From: JAYWGN01 sp043778255
GTDB taxonomy: Bacteria > Bacteroidota > Bacteroidia > Chitinophagales > Chitinophagaceae
NCBI GenBank assembly: GCA_043778255.1
Contig: JAYWGN010000069.1
Location: 1-56,219, forward strand
DNA: 56,219 nucleotides
Direction of reading: 5' to 3'
In this document: positions 42,302-52,466 of the stretch, piece after piece
Position numbering within the stretch: the stretch's first letter is position 1
Layout of the letters: each line of letters starts with the position of its first letter
Made by a program: the position numbers and the translations under genes
The notes under the pieces: generated by a model
Told to the model about the DNA's origin: nothing
Seen by the model: the letters and a program-made list of their open reading frames with translations, nothing else
Database searches by the model: none

Positions 42302-43540
42302 ATGCAAAATGTATTACAAACCACCACCCTTACCGAACAGTATATACAAACCGAAGCACAATATGGTGCACACAATTACCACCCCTTACCAGTAGTATTA
42401 AGCAAAGGTAAAGGCACTAAAGTGTGGGATATAGAGGGTAAGCAATACTACGACTTTTTGAGTGGCTACTCAGCCGTAAACCAAGGGCATTGCCACCCTA
42501 CCATTATAGCGGCCATGCTACAGCAGGCTCAGCAACTAACCTTAACCTCCAGAGCATTTTACAACAACCAATTAGGCGAGTACGAAAAGTATATAACCAA
42601 CCTATTTGGGTATCATAAAGTATTGCCTATGAATACCGGTGTAGAAGCTGTAGAAACTGCCATTAAGTTAGCAAGGCGTTGGGGGTATCAGGTAAAAAAT
42701 GTAGCACCTAACAAAGCAACTATTATTGTGTGTAGTCAAAACTTTCATGGCCGTACCAGTACAGTCATATCATTTAGTACAGATAGTGGCAGCCGCAAAG
42801 ATTTTGGACCATATACCCCAGGCTTTACAGTAATACCTTACAACGATTTGCCCGCCTTAGCCGAAGCCTTAAAAGATACTAACGTGGTAGGTTTTTTGGT
42901 AGAACCCATACAAGGCGAAGCAGGTGTGGTAGTACCCACAGAGGGTTATTTAGCCAAGGCAAAATGCTATTGCGAAACTGCCCAAGTATTATTTATAGCC
43001 GATGAAATACAAACGGGTATTGGCCGTACCGGCAAAATGTTAGCCATAGACCATGAAGCCGTAAAAGCCGATATACTTATACTAGGCAAAGCATTAAGTG
43101 GTGGTACTATGCCAGTATCGGCGGTATTAGCTAATGATGATATAATGATGCTTATACACCCTGGCGACCATGGCTCTACCTTTGGTGGCAACCCACTAGC
43201 CTGCAAAGTGGCTATAGCAGCATTACAAGTATTGCAACACGAAAATATGATTGAAAATGCAGCTGCAATGGGCGAATTATTTAGAACCGAAATACGCAAA
43301 CTAAATTCGCCATACATAACATTGGTTAGAGGTAAAGGCTTATTAAATGCCATAATAATAAAGCACCCCAACAAAGATGCAGCTTGGGATTTGTGTATGA
43401 CCATGATGTACAATGGCTTACTAGCCAAACCTACCCACGGCGATAAAATAAGATTTGCGCCACCACTTGTAATTACCAAAGCTGAAATATTGGAGGCCGT
43501 AGGAATACTTAAAAAATCGTTGGCGGTGTTGGAGTTGTAA
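42302..43540 (+). CDS. rocD: Ornithine--oxo-acid transaminase
   Basis: 412 residues. YDFLSGYSAVNQGHCHP near 50, MNTGVEAVETAIKLAR, FHGRTSTVISFSTD, EPIQGEAGVVVP, DEIQTGIGRTGKM and the PLP Lys263 in ILGKALSGG. The SGYSAVNQGHCHP block is specific to ornithine aminotransferase. Converts ornithine and an oxo acid to glutamate semialdehyde, linking arginine breakdown to proline and glutamate. Own promoter. Confidence 0.95.
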   Translation: MQNVLQTTTLTEQYIQTEAQYGAHNYHPLPVVLSKGKGTKVWDIEGKQYYDFLSGYSAVNQGHCHPTIIAAMLQQAQQLTLTSRAFYNNQLGEYEKYITNLFGYHKVLPMNTGVEAVETAIKLARRWGYQVKNVAPNKATIIVCSQNFHGRTSTVISFSTDSGSRKDFGPYTPGFTVIPYNDLPALAEALKDTNVVGFLVEPIQGEAGVVVPTEGYLAKAKCYCETAQVLFIADEIQTGIGRTGKMLAIDHEAVKADILILGKALSGGTMPVSAVLANDDIMMLIHPGDHGSTFGGNPLACKVAIAALQVLQHENMIENAAAMGELFRTEIRKLNSPYITLVRGKGLLNAIIIKHPNKDAAWDLCMTMMYNGLLAKPTHGDKIRFAPPLVITKAEILEAVGILKKSLAVLEL

Positions 43541-43623
43541 TTAATAGTTTTGTATATTTGTGGATTTAATATTTTAGAGGTTAAGATTGTAGCACTTGAG
43601 AGTTGAACTTAGACCGTGTCAAT

Positions 43624-45735
43624 TTAATACTTTACTTCCACTATTTTACTTATTTGGGTTTTTATACCGCCTTTTATTTCTGCTTTTATTTGGTATTGAT
43701 AATAATTTCCAATTGGTAAATTTTTTTCTTCCAAATAAGTTTTATTCCCCAATAAGGTAATATAAATCTCCATTGGCTCTCCCTTTTTGCAACGGTATAT
43801 TATATATCTTTCCACCTCAACATTTTTATTGTAACTCCACACCAGAGTTATTGTACGTTCTTGAAAATTAGCAATTCCTTTAAAGTCTATTATAGGTTTT
43901 CTTAGTCCAGTTTCAAATTCGAGTTCACCTGTACGCCCAAACGCTGTGTTACCTGCATCATCGTATGCTATTATTTGATAGTAATAAGTGTTTCCCTGTT
44001 CGGCTGTTGAGTCTAATATAAATTTATTTTGTAAAATTTTTTGAGGGTTCCATATCAATAACTCTTTTACATCGTATGTTTTTTTATCCACTCTTTGTAG
44101 TACATATTTAATTACATCTGTACTTGCACTTGGCGACCACTCCAAACTCAAACCTTTTTTATTCATTTGTAAATTCATTAATAATGGTTTTGTTGGGGCT
44201 ACTAAATCTGGTTTTTTTAATTCAAAAGCCAATGAATAAACTGAGTTATTAAAGTTTTGGTCAACTGCTACAACTTTGTAAAAAATTTCTTTAGTTAATG
44301 TATTAATAGCAATTGTATCGTTAAATGTATTTTTTAATATAAAGTTTCTGCTTAATTCTACAAATTCTTCTGTAAGGTTATTTGCTTTAAAAACTCTATA
44401 CCCTAATAAATCACTTTCTTTATTTTGCTTCCATTTTAAAACTACATACCCACTATCATTTACAACACCCTTGATACCAGTTGGAGCAGCTGGAGGTTCA
44501 GCATCATATACATTAATTAAGTAGGGAAATGAAATTGCAATTTCGCCATCTTTACCTAATGCTTTTACTTTGTAATAATTAGATGGTTGGGGACTATTAT
44601 CTATAAATAGTGTATCATAAGGCAACAACAATTTTTCATTTATTTCAATATATGGTCCTTCGCCATTGTTGGCTCTTAATATTTGGAAACCCTTTAATTC
44701 TTTTAAATGCTCATTTGGAAAAGTCCAAATAATTGTTGTATTTCTTTTTAAATTATCTCCTTTGCCTTTAGTAATTATTGGAAGCATAGCTAATAAATCA
44801 TTACCATGACCTTTTATAACATCTGATACTGGGCCTATTTCGCCAAATGGAGTAAGCCCTCTTAATCGATAATAAACTAAAGTGGTATTATCTACTAAAG
44901 AATCTTCGTAAGCATTTTTAGTAAGGTTAACTTTTTCGGAGCCAGCAATTATAGGTAATTCAGTTACAGATTTATAATTTTTACCATCTGTTGATTTTTC
45001 CACATAGTAAGCTGTATATATTCCTTTATCTAATTTAGTATCCCAACTAATTGAGGCAATTCTATTACCCCATTGTATTTTTTCTAAAATTGATTTATTA
45101 AGCACTTGTTTTTGTAAGGCACTAATATTAGTCAAACCCTCCATTATTTCTTTATTTTTTGGTGCATTGGCAAGGGAAATTTTATAAATGTATCGTTCAT
45201 TTTTATTTACTGCCTTATCTATAAATAGTAACCCTGCTGCTTGAGCAAACTTTAAATTTACATCACATGCAAAAAGTGAAAATCCCATTCGCATATCTAA
45301 ATCTTGTTGAGCCTGCATTAACTCACTTATGCTAGCATCTTTTTTGATAATTGTAACATTATCATTATAAATGCCAGATGCTACAATTGTGGCTCTTTCG
45401 TCTTCTTTAATAATGGCATCCCATTTGTTAATAGGTAGCGGTTTTATACTATCTATAACTAAAGTAGCTCTACTCAGCATTTCGGCAGTAGGTTTTCCGT
45501 TACGTTGCACTGTATAACGTTCTAGCTTATAGCCATACTTAATACCTAATTGCCAAGCATAAGTGCTTGATGGAGCCCACCTTACTAATATAGAATCAAT
45601 ACGCCCATCTGCTAATACTGCTATATAATGTTCTTTATTTTTTGTATTTATTTTTTGAGCTTGTATTTGTTTGGTTATACTTAACGTTACTAACAACGTG
45701 GTGAAAAACGAATACAATATTTGTACGAACTTCAT
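43624..45735 (-). CDS. Secreted fibronectin type III repeat protein
   Basis: 703 residues with a signal peptide ending IQAQ (about 27). From about residue 215 come five FN3-like modules: IASISWDTKLDKGIYTAYYV, TTIIWTFPNEHLKELKGFQI, YVVLKWKQNKESDLLGYRVF, LSLEWSPSASTDVIKYVLQR and ITLVWSYNKNVEVERYIIYR, each ending in a Y-Y-x-(V/I)-x-A strand. The N-terminal 200 residues are unrecognised. No T9SS C-terminal domain seen. It ends the minus-strand operon-like block and follows the 1545-residue gene by 14 bp, so the two are made together. Confidence 0.85.
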   Translation of the reverse strand: MKFVQILYSFFTTLLVTLSITKQIQAQKINTKNKEHYIAVLADGRIDSILVRWAPSSTYAWQLGIKYGYKLERYTVQRNGKPTAEMLSRATLVIDSIKPLPINKWDAIIKEDERATIVASGIYNDNVTIIKKDASISELMQAQQDLDMRMGFSLFACDVNLKFAQAAGLLFIDKAVNKNERYIYKISLANAPKNKEIMEGLTNISALQKQVLNKSILEKIQWGNRIASISWDTKLDKGIYTAYYVEKSTDGKNYKSVTELPIIAGSEKVNLTKNAYEDSLVDNTTLVYYRLRGLTPFGEIGPVSDVIKGHGNDLLAMLPIITKGKGDNLKRNTTIIWTFPNEHLKELKGFQILRANNGEGPYIEINEKLLLPYDTLFIDNSPQPSNYYKVKALGKDGEIAISFPYLINVYDAEPPAAPTGIKGVVNDSGYVVLKWKQNKESDLLGYRVFKANNLTEEFVELSRNFILKNTFNDTIAINTLTKEIFYKVVAVDQNFNNSVYSLAFELKKPDLVAPTKPLLMNLQMNKKGLSLEWSPSASTDVIKYVLQRVDKKTYDVKELLIWNPQKILQNKFILDSTAEQGNTYYYQIIAYDDAGNTAFGRTGELEFETGLRKPIIDFKGIANFQERTITLVWSYNKNVEVERYIIYRCKKGEPMEIYITLLGNKTYLEEKNLPIGNYYQYQIKAEIKGGIKTQISKIVEVKY

Positions 45736-45749
45736 ACTTTACTTAGTTT

Positions 45750-48700
45750 TTAATAATCAATTGTTAAGGTAGCAGTACTAGTTTTTATTTTGCCTGGCAA
45801 TGAATATGTTAAATAAATGGCATAAGTTCCAGTTCTTATTTGTGGAAATACACCACCTGATTCTACTATTGAGGTATAGGCTGGCGACCTATCGCCAGGC
45901 GTTATTGCTCTTAACCAATTACATACACCAGAGTAGTACATTTGCTGATAATCTAAACTAGCATAGTATGGTATATTGTACTTTATAATTAGCTTACTGT
46001 TACTTGTTGCTACTTGGCTTAGCCTTTGGTAAGGGTCAGCATGTGGAATTGTAGTTACTATATGCTCAATAGTAACTTTATCTAAAGGCACCATATCGGT
46101 ATATGTACCACTTAAATTATTGCAATTAGTACCTGGTGGTATATTACCCAAATTGCTAGCCATTCTCTTTACAGTATCAATATAAAAAGTACTTTCACCG
46201 TAGGTAGGATTAGGGTACACTCTTGGTAGTATATCCTGCATTAACCAAGGGTTTGTACTATCTGCTCTTACTTTTATTAATGGAAAACTTAAGCCGACCA
46301 TAGGATTGCCAACTGCTACAACTGGCTCACCATCAATTATTACCGATGCACTTGGTAGGGGCTTTAATTCAAAATCATCAAACAATTCGCCACCAACGTT
46401 TTTCTTACAACCTATCAACAATATATTACCAACTGCATAGTCTTGTATGTTTTCGGATGTACTATTCATACTGGCTACTTTATCGCTAAATGTGTTGTAT
46501 TTACTTACTCTAAAATGATAGCTAAACATTTCTAATTCGTTTGGTAAAATAGCTCCTGTGGCTACATTATTTACAACGGTATCGGAGTAATAGGACTGTG
46601 CAGAACTATCGGAATTATTAAAGTTATTGGTGTACTGCGAACTGTCTGTTTGGTTAGCATTGCCTGTATTATTAGTACCGCCACTTGTAGTACGTATAAA
46701 TGATAACTTATACACTTTTTCATTTTGAATACCTGTTGGGATGTCAAATTTTAGTGTTCTGTTATGTAATGTAAATGGCATGTTGTAAACATCAGTTGAT
46801 CCTGCACTTACATTTTTAATTCGTATTTTGTAATCATAAGTTAAGCCTCCATTAGTTGCATCGCCTGGTGCTAAAGCTTTACTTAAATCTACCGTTGGGT
46901 TTATATTAATGTAACCACCTTGGTTATACTCATTTTTATAAAAATTTTGCATATCGCTAAATGGATATGCATAATCAATATCGTAACTAGAAATACGATA
47001 AGAGTTAGGCGCAGTTAAAAAATTAAATTCAACATCTTCTTTAAAAGGAGTACCATCGTTACCATTTACAACTGTCCAAGCTCCACCTTCTAACTGTTTT
47101 AAAAATTGAAATTTGCCACTCAATTTATATATAGCACCTGACTCTAAATATGTTTTGCTTTTAAAAAATATTTTCTTTTTATCAGTATCATAAAGTGTAT
47201 TTCCTTGAATTGCTACACCGTTTTTTAACAATGTTAAGTTGGCTACACATTTGAATTGCACTAATGCTCCGTTATCGTCCATTTGTTCAAAAGGTGTATT
47301 AATAGGTACATTAGTCATTATTGCTTGGCTTTCATATACGGGTATATCGGTTTGCCCAGATTGTGGATAATGACTTGATACTATTTTTATGGCAAAATTT
47401 CTTTCTTCTTCTGTTGGGTTTGTAGCCATTTGACACTCAGCTCCAAATTGTACTTTAAAATTTGCTTTGCCTTTTACCAAACCACCCAATACGTTATAAC
47501 TAAAATAACCAAAACCTCTAAACCAAGATGGCTTTGGTATTTTTGCCTCTAATAATATACCTGCCGACAAATTAGCTACATCAAATTTTTTCTTTTTTAC
47601 CCTAATGCCTACTTTGCCTTGCAAATAAGCATAAGCTTGACCACGGGCCCACCAACCATCAAACCCTGCAGCTTCGCCACCACAAGTGTAATTGCCCGAA
47701 GTGGACAACATAACATCTGCACCTGCACCAACTGAAAACCCGCCATAAACCCATGACTTGGATGTGCTATCCATACCAAAACCAAAAGATGTATTGAACC
47801 TTGCACCAAAAGCAACTCCACTGCCTGCTTTTAATTGTTGTGCACTTATCATTGGCACGTAACTAATGTTCTGCAAAATTTCGTTAGGCGGTGCTGGAAA
47901 GGGCTCTAATTGTGAGCCAACCATAAAGTATGCACCTGCTGAAGCAGCTGCAAGTGTTGGTATTTTTACCTCAAGTGGACTACTTGGCCGCCCTACATAC
48001 ACATACCAATTGTTAGGGTCAAAATGCATTACTAATTCACCTAATTTATTTTGTGGACCTGCTCCTACTACTTGCCCACTCAAATTTAAGTAAGCAGCTA
48101 TATTAGCATGAAAAGTTTTGTTTGGCACATCGTACAACATACTTACTTCACCTCTAAATGCACAAGCACTACTAATATTTTTTTCTGCAATTAATTTGGG
48201 GTCTATCTTATTTATATCTTTAAATACAGATACCATTCCTTTAAGTTCTACAAAATTAAGCCCCCAATTACTATTAAGCCCTACCTCTAAAGCCACACTA
48301 CCTGTTAAGGCACTGGCTGCGGTTGTTTTAAAACTAACCCCTACCATTATGCCTAAACTACTATTGACATCTGGTATATAGGTTTGCCTTGCCCAAGATG
48401 ATGCATCGCTGCCTGGTATAGGCACCTTATTACTATCAAGCATTACTGGTAAGGAAAGCCTTCCATCATCCTGCTTTTTCATGTGCCAACTAATACCACC
48501 CAAAAATCCGTTCAAATTTAATACCCCTGGAACTACTGGTATAGATAAATTATTGCTACCTACATATGCACTTGCTTGCCAATATCGTAAGCCATTTTTG
48601 TTACCAAAATATACTTGCCCCGAAGCATTCAAATCCATTTTGCCCGGTAATATTTTTACAGTTATACCACCTTTAAAACCATTGCCATAAATGGGGTCAT

Positions 48701-50387
48701 CTTTGTATATATTTATTTCACCATCAAGTTTAAAACTACCTGTATTTACTTGTAAAGCTATAGCTCTTATTTCTAAACCTTTACTTTGCCAATATAACCG
48801 TTTGAAGGGTACAGTTTCTTGCTTAAACTCTGCAGCATAGGTGAACCCTGCCGAAGCCGAAAAGCCATGACTACTATCATCCATAAAACCAAGCGATGCC
48901 CTAAAATCAAGCTTGGCTTGCCCACCACCCACAATAAATTTAATATTATTTAATGAAATTTTAAACCCTGCTAAGGTGGGCGAACTTATAGTATCTGCAA
49001 TAGCAAAAGTACCACTATGCACATATGGAGCAATGGTTGATAAGGATACATTTTCAAATTTTAAACCGCTAAATTTAACCGACTTTACATTACTAGATGC
49101 ATTACTGATATCATTATCTGGAAAATCTTCGTTACGTGAAGCCATATAACCTTGTAAAAAAGCTGATGGTTCTAAGCTATCACCGTATTTTTCTATTTGT
49201 ACATAAGAACCTGCACTTAACTTTACGTGTGTTTTAAATGGTGTGTTAAATACTTTATCTTCTCTTAAACTTAATTGAAATAAGTATTGAGTTTCGTCAT
49301 TCCATTGCGATACACTGGCTTTATACCCTAAACTATCGTTGCCTAAAAAAGGAATTTTGATGCCACCTGCCATTGCACCACCTGTAAGTTTATTACGTAA
49401 TACTTGAATGCTTAATGTATCGATACTTAGCGGCCAACCATTACCACTGCCTTGAGTAATATCTACAACATTAGCTGCCGAAAATACGCCACTTACTCCA
49501 TTTTCATCAATAAGCATATTAGTAGCGGCAATGGTAGCATTTCCATTATTTTTATTAAATGGCAATCGTACGGTTATGTTTCTTAAATAAAAACCACGCC
49601 ATAGGTTTATATTAGCACCAAATTCATCTTGATATACAGTTGGAAAAGTAAAATTAGCTGGATTACTGTGGTCACTCATATCAACCGTAGCATCGGTTAC
49701 TTTAAATGCAAAATCTTCCATACCCCTTATTTTGAAAGGGGTAATAGTAATACTAGCCATCATATTGTTGATGTTAGTGATGTGCTCAAACTTTACTGTG
49801 GCTGTTACAGAGGTATCATTTGGGCGTTCTACTTTATCAACCTGAAAATAGCCATCTTTAAAAAAGAATTTACCTTCAATATTTACTTCTTTAAACCCAT
49901 TACAATCCCATTGCAAATTGTTGCCACCTGTACCTGGTATTACCAAATCTACTTTTTGCCCCATTTGTATAACGTGGGTACTTACTAAGGTTAAAGCTGG
50001 TGCTGCTGCATTAGTAATACCATTGGGACCAAAGGGTATGTTGGTTGCTTTAAAGCAAAGCTTATCTTTCATACCTGGTAATTGCACTGCTGCATAGGCA
50101 CTAAATGTTGCTCCATTTGCAGTAAATTTTGCACTGTCAATACATATCATTACTTTACCACTTGGGTCCACTATGCCTATGGGTAACCTTGTAAGGTCTT
50201 GTGCGGTTAATGTGCCTACAATAGCGCCTTTATCTCGTACTGTTTTGTCGAGTTTTAATATACGCAGTATGGCAGGGTTAGTGTATTGGGCTTGGTAAGC
50301 CATTTCATTTTGTGCTTGGGTAGTGCTACATATACTTGTAACTAATACCATTAGTAACACCAGTTTTTTACCAAATTTTTTTATCAT
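45750..50387 (-). CDS. Giant secreted beta-rich protein, unrecognised
   Basis: 1545 residues from the ATG at 50387, where a signal peptide begins (MIKKFGKKLVLLMVLVTSIC, cleavage after TTQAQ); an ATG 14 codons upstream adds residues before the signal and is less likely. Almost all beta: long runs with alternating polar/apolar residues, such as IKIPFLGNDSLGYKASVSQW, FSASAGFTYAAEFKQ, GKVGIRVKKKKFDVANLSAG. The middle (about 640-900) holds strands like large surface barrels or solenoids; the end has VYPNPTYGESTFYIDTVKR, reminiscent of T9SS sorting modules but not terminal. No family recognised. Between the 337-residue gene and the FN3 gene, in one direction. Confidence 0.8.
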   Translation of the reverse strand: MIKKFGKKLVLLMVLVTSICSTTQAQNEMAYQAQYTNPAILRILKLDKTVRDKGAIVGTLTAQDLTRLPIGIVDPSGKVMICIDSAKFTANGATFSAYAAVQLPGMKDKLCFKATNIPFGPNGITNAAAPALTLVSTHVIQMGQKVDLVIPGTGGNNLQWDCNGFKEVNIEGKFFFKDGYFQVDKVERPNDTSVTATVKFEHITNINNMMASITITPFKIRGMEDFAFKVTDATVDMSDHSNPANFTFPTVYQDEFGANINLWRGFYLRNITVRLPFNKNNGNATIAATNMLIDENGVSGVFSAANVVDITQGSGNGWPLSIDTLSIQVLRNKLTGGAMAGGIKIPFLGNDSLGYKASVSQWNDETQYLFQLSLREDKVFNTPFKTHVKLSAGSYVQIEKYGDSLEPSAFLQGYMASRNEDFPDNDISNASSNVKSVKFSGLKFENVSLSTIAPYVHSGTFAIADTISSPTLAGFKISLNNIKFIVGGGQAKLDFRASLGFMDDSSHGFSASAGFTYAAEFKQETVPFKRLYWQSKGLEIRAIALQVNTGSFKLDGEINIYKDDPIYGNGFKGGITVKILPGKMDLNASGQVYFGNKNGLRYWQASAYVGSNNLSIPVVPGVLNLNGFLGGISWHMKKQDDGRLSLPVMLDSNKVPIPGSDASSWARQTYIPDVNSSLGIMVGVSFKTTAASALTGSVALEVGLNSNWGLNFVELKGMVSVFKDINKIDPKLIAEKNISSACAFRGEVSMLYDVPNKTFHANIAAYLNLSGQVVGAGPQNKLGELVMHFDPNNWYVYVGRPSSPLEVKIPTLAAASAGAYFMVGSQLEPFPAPPNEILQNISYVPMISAQQLKAGSGVAFGARFNTSFGFGMDSTSKSWVYGGFSVGAGADVMLSTSGNYTCGGEAAGFDGWWARGQAYAYLQGKVGIRVKKKKFDVANLSAGILLEAKIPKPSWFRGFGYFSYNVLGGLVKGKANFKVQFGAECQMATNPTEEERNFAIKIVSSHYPQSGQTDIPVYESQAIMTNVPINTPFEQMDDNGALVQFKCVANLTLLKNGVAIQGNTLYDTDKKKIFFKSKTYLESGAIYKLSGKFQFLKQLEGGAWTVVNGNDGTPFKEDVEFNFLTAPNSYRISSYDIDYAYPFSDMQNFYKNEYNQGGYININPTVDLSKALAPGDATNGGLTYDYKIRIKNVSAGSTDVYNMPFTLHNRTLKFDIPTGIQNEKVYKLSFIRTTSGGTNNTGNANQTDSSQYTNNFNNSDSSAQSYYSDTVVNNVATGAILPNELEMFSYHFRVSKYNTFSDKVASMNSTSENIQDYAVGNILLIGCKKNVGGELFDDFELKPLPSASVIIDGEPVVAVGNPMVGLSFPLIKVRADSTNPWLMQDILPRVYPNPTYGESTFYIDTVKRMASNLGNIPPGTNCNNLSGTYTDMVPLDKVTIEHIVTTIPHADPYQRLSQVATSNSKLIIKYNIPYYASLDYQQMYYSGVCNWLRAITPGDRSPAYTSIVESGGVFPQIRTGTYAIYLTYSLPGKIKTSTATLTIDY

Positions 50388-50543
50388 AAATATTATTTTT
50401 TTATTTATTCCCAATCTTTTGCTCAACAATTCAATTTTTTTATTGCTATAATAAAGTTCATTTTCTTACTTTTTTAATTCTGCTTCGGCTTCCAATTGCT
50501 ATCTACACTTCATTCTATCTTATTAATTCTTATTCCTTCTTCA

Positions 50544-50600
50544 ATTTAGCATATTAGCACATTATCTCATTAGCAAATTATCTTATTTTCACATTTTCAA
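50544..50600. repeat. Dispersed repeat, reverse-oriented relative to 9135-9350
   Basis: Read on the minus strand: GCTAATGAGATAATGTGCTA, then ATATGCTAAAT, matching the unit at 9135. It sits between the 337-residue and 1545-residue genes. Confidence 0.75.
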
Positions 50601-50606
50601 ATTCCC

Positions 50607-51620
50607 CTACTGCCCGCCACGCTTTTTTACTTGTTCTATATTTTTTTCAAAATCTTTTACCCAAAAATCTCTTTTACCATTTTCATCTGCTGCTTGTGCA
50701 TATTGTAAAGCAATATTCCAATCTCTATTCCAATAAGCGGCATACGCCAAATTGAATAGTAATACGTTTACAATTTTGCTGGTTATCCTTGCTTTTTTAC
50801 TATCTTCTTTTTGTGCTATGGCTCTTAGCCAAATATTAGTTGCTGGTTGTATGGCTTTACTATAAACAACCCTACTAGTATCCGTATGGTTGCTTAATAA
50901 TTTATAGGCTTCTATGGCTATGTTATAAGCACTATCCAAATCAGCATACTCCTTATTGTCTTTTATTTTATATATATCTACAGTGGTGGTTGCATCGCCT
51001 TTGTAAAATAGGTTGCTTACTTTATTACTCAGCTCGGCTGCTATTCTATTATGTAGTTGTTGGGTTTCGGCTGCTACTTGGCCTCTTACATAACTATCCC
51101 AACTGTTGTGTGCCTCCTGCTCGGTACTATACTCGGGTGTGGTTATTCTAAATACCCAAGTATCTACTCTGCCACCTAGGCTATTGCCATATTTGTTATT
51201 CATTATTTTGTACTCATAGGGTTGTTCAAAAGCACAGGTTTTGTTGTAATAGGTTTTGTTGACTTCTACATTATTTACTTTTTCTTTACGGTTTATAGTA
51301 TTTATGGTGGGTTGTTGGTTAGTAAATAGTGTGTAGTAATTGTACTTGAGCATAACTTCAATATCGCCAGGGTTAGGTACTTTTTTAAGGTTTTGCATAT
51401 TGTACTGCAGGTTAGCGGCTGCATAATTACCACCCATATAATCGGGTATATTGGCGCTTATTGCATAGGTTTTGTAGGCACTGTCTAATACTAGCAGTGG
51501 TTTTTTGTAGTAGGTTATGGGTACTCTTTCGTATTTTATTTTTTGGGCATACAGGGGCAGGCTAGTTATGCTTACATATAATAGCAGTACAATTACGCCA
51601 TATTTATTTTGAATTTTCAT
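50607..51620 (-). CDS. Secreted protein with helical C terminus, unrecognised
   Basis: 337 residues with a signal peptide ending LYAQ (about residue 25). After a short strand-rich start (YERVPITYYKKPLLVLDSAY, VMLKYNYYTLFTNQQPTI) the last 170 residues are helical and TPR-like: ATNIWLRAIAQKEDSKKARI, VNVLLFNLAYAAYWNRDWNI, ALQYAQAADENGKRDFW. No family recognised. It precedes the 1545-residue gene by 219 bp, same strand. Confidence 0.75.
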   Translation of the reverse strand: MKIQNKYGVIVLLLYVSITSLPLYAQKIKYERVPITYYKKPLLVLDSAYKTYAISANIPDYMGGNYAAANLQYNMQNLKKVPNPGDIEVMLKYNYYTLFTNQQPTINTINRKEKVNNVEVNKTYYNKTCAFEQPYEYKIMNNKYGNSLGGRVDTWVFRITTPEYSTEQEAHNSWDSYVRGQVAAETQQLHNRIAAELSNKVSNLFYKGDATTTVDIYKIKDNKEYADLDSAYNIAIEAYKLLSNHTDTSRVVYSKAIQPATNIWLRAIAQKEDSKKARITSKIVNVLLFNLAYAAYWNRDWNIALQYAQAADENGKRDFWVKDFEKNIEQVKKRGGQ

Positions 51621-51912
51621 ATTATTTTTTACTGTTTTATACTTTATTTAAAATTGTAATATTTTCTAATGCCACTACTAGGATGTACAACGCCAAATAA
51701 ACTAAATTACCCCAAAACTACACTACCCGAATAACTGCTAAAAAAGTAACAATAAAGAACTGGGCAGAGCCCAGCTCTAGTGTTACACTTACATATACCT
51801 GTGCCAGTGGGAATTACCAAAAAAAATATTTTAACACCTAGCTTCATTTTTATTTTCGTATTTAAAAGAACTTTATATACCTATATTATTTAACTTTTTT
51901 AATTTAATTTTT
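51621..51912. other. 292-bp gap with one palindrome
   Basis: AT-rich. Only feature is CTGGGC-AGA-GCCCAG at 51760-51774. No ORF or promoter I can support. Confidence 0.5.
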
Positions 51913-52464
51913 CTATTCCCATACATTATTTTTCACTTCGTCTTTTAATAAAACTTTTATTTTTTCTAAAAAAATATTTTGACTATAATCCCTTCCACCA
52001 TTTGAAATCAAACCATCCGTCATTTTGGCTAGTGAATACACAAACAGTAAACAAACCATTGTTAAATCAAATATAGACGATCTAAATTTCACGTATATTA
52101 TTGCATTAACTTCTGTTGCTAATAATGCTTTTTTTTCATAGGTTATTCTACAACTCGGATTATAGTCTTTTAAATCTTCATACATTTCAATTGCAGTATA
52201 TAATTCATTGTATGCTTTAGGAACATTACTAACAACAAAAAATCCATCTTCACCCCAATCAATAAGAATATTTTCATAATCATAATTTTCAGTAGAAAAT
52301 GTAACAAATTTTTTATCAATTACCTCTTTAGTAAACCGTTCAATATAATCATTGCTAATCATATTATTGAACTCTGTTTTATTATTATTGATCATTTCAT
52401 TTACAATATGTTGCATTTTTAGCTCTATAAGCAATGAAGGATAAATTTTAAATTCTTCTTTCAT
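51913..52464 (-). CDS. Possible immunity protein of the toxin-like gene upstream
   Basis: 183 residues. Acidic N-terminal half (KEEFKIYPSLLIELKMQHIV, NYDYENILIDWGEDGFFVVS) and one hydrophobic segment near residue 135 (SIFDLTMVCLLFVYSLAK). No family recognised. It starts 2 bp after the stop of a giant protein with a toxin-like end, in the same direction, the position of immunity genes in polymorphic toxin loci. Role by context only. Confidence 0.55.
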   Translation of the reverse strand: MKEEFKIYPSLLIELKMQHIVNEMINNNKTEFNNMISNDYIERFTKEVIDKKFVTFSTENYDYENILIDWGEDGFFVVSNVPKAYNELYTAIEMYEDLKDYNPSCRITYEKKALLATEVNAIIYVKFRSSIFDLTMVCLLFVYSLAKMTDGLISNGGRDYSQNIFLEKIKVLLKDEVKNNVWE

Positions 52465-52466
52465 AT

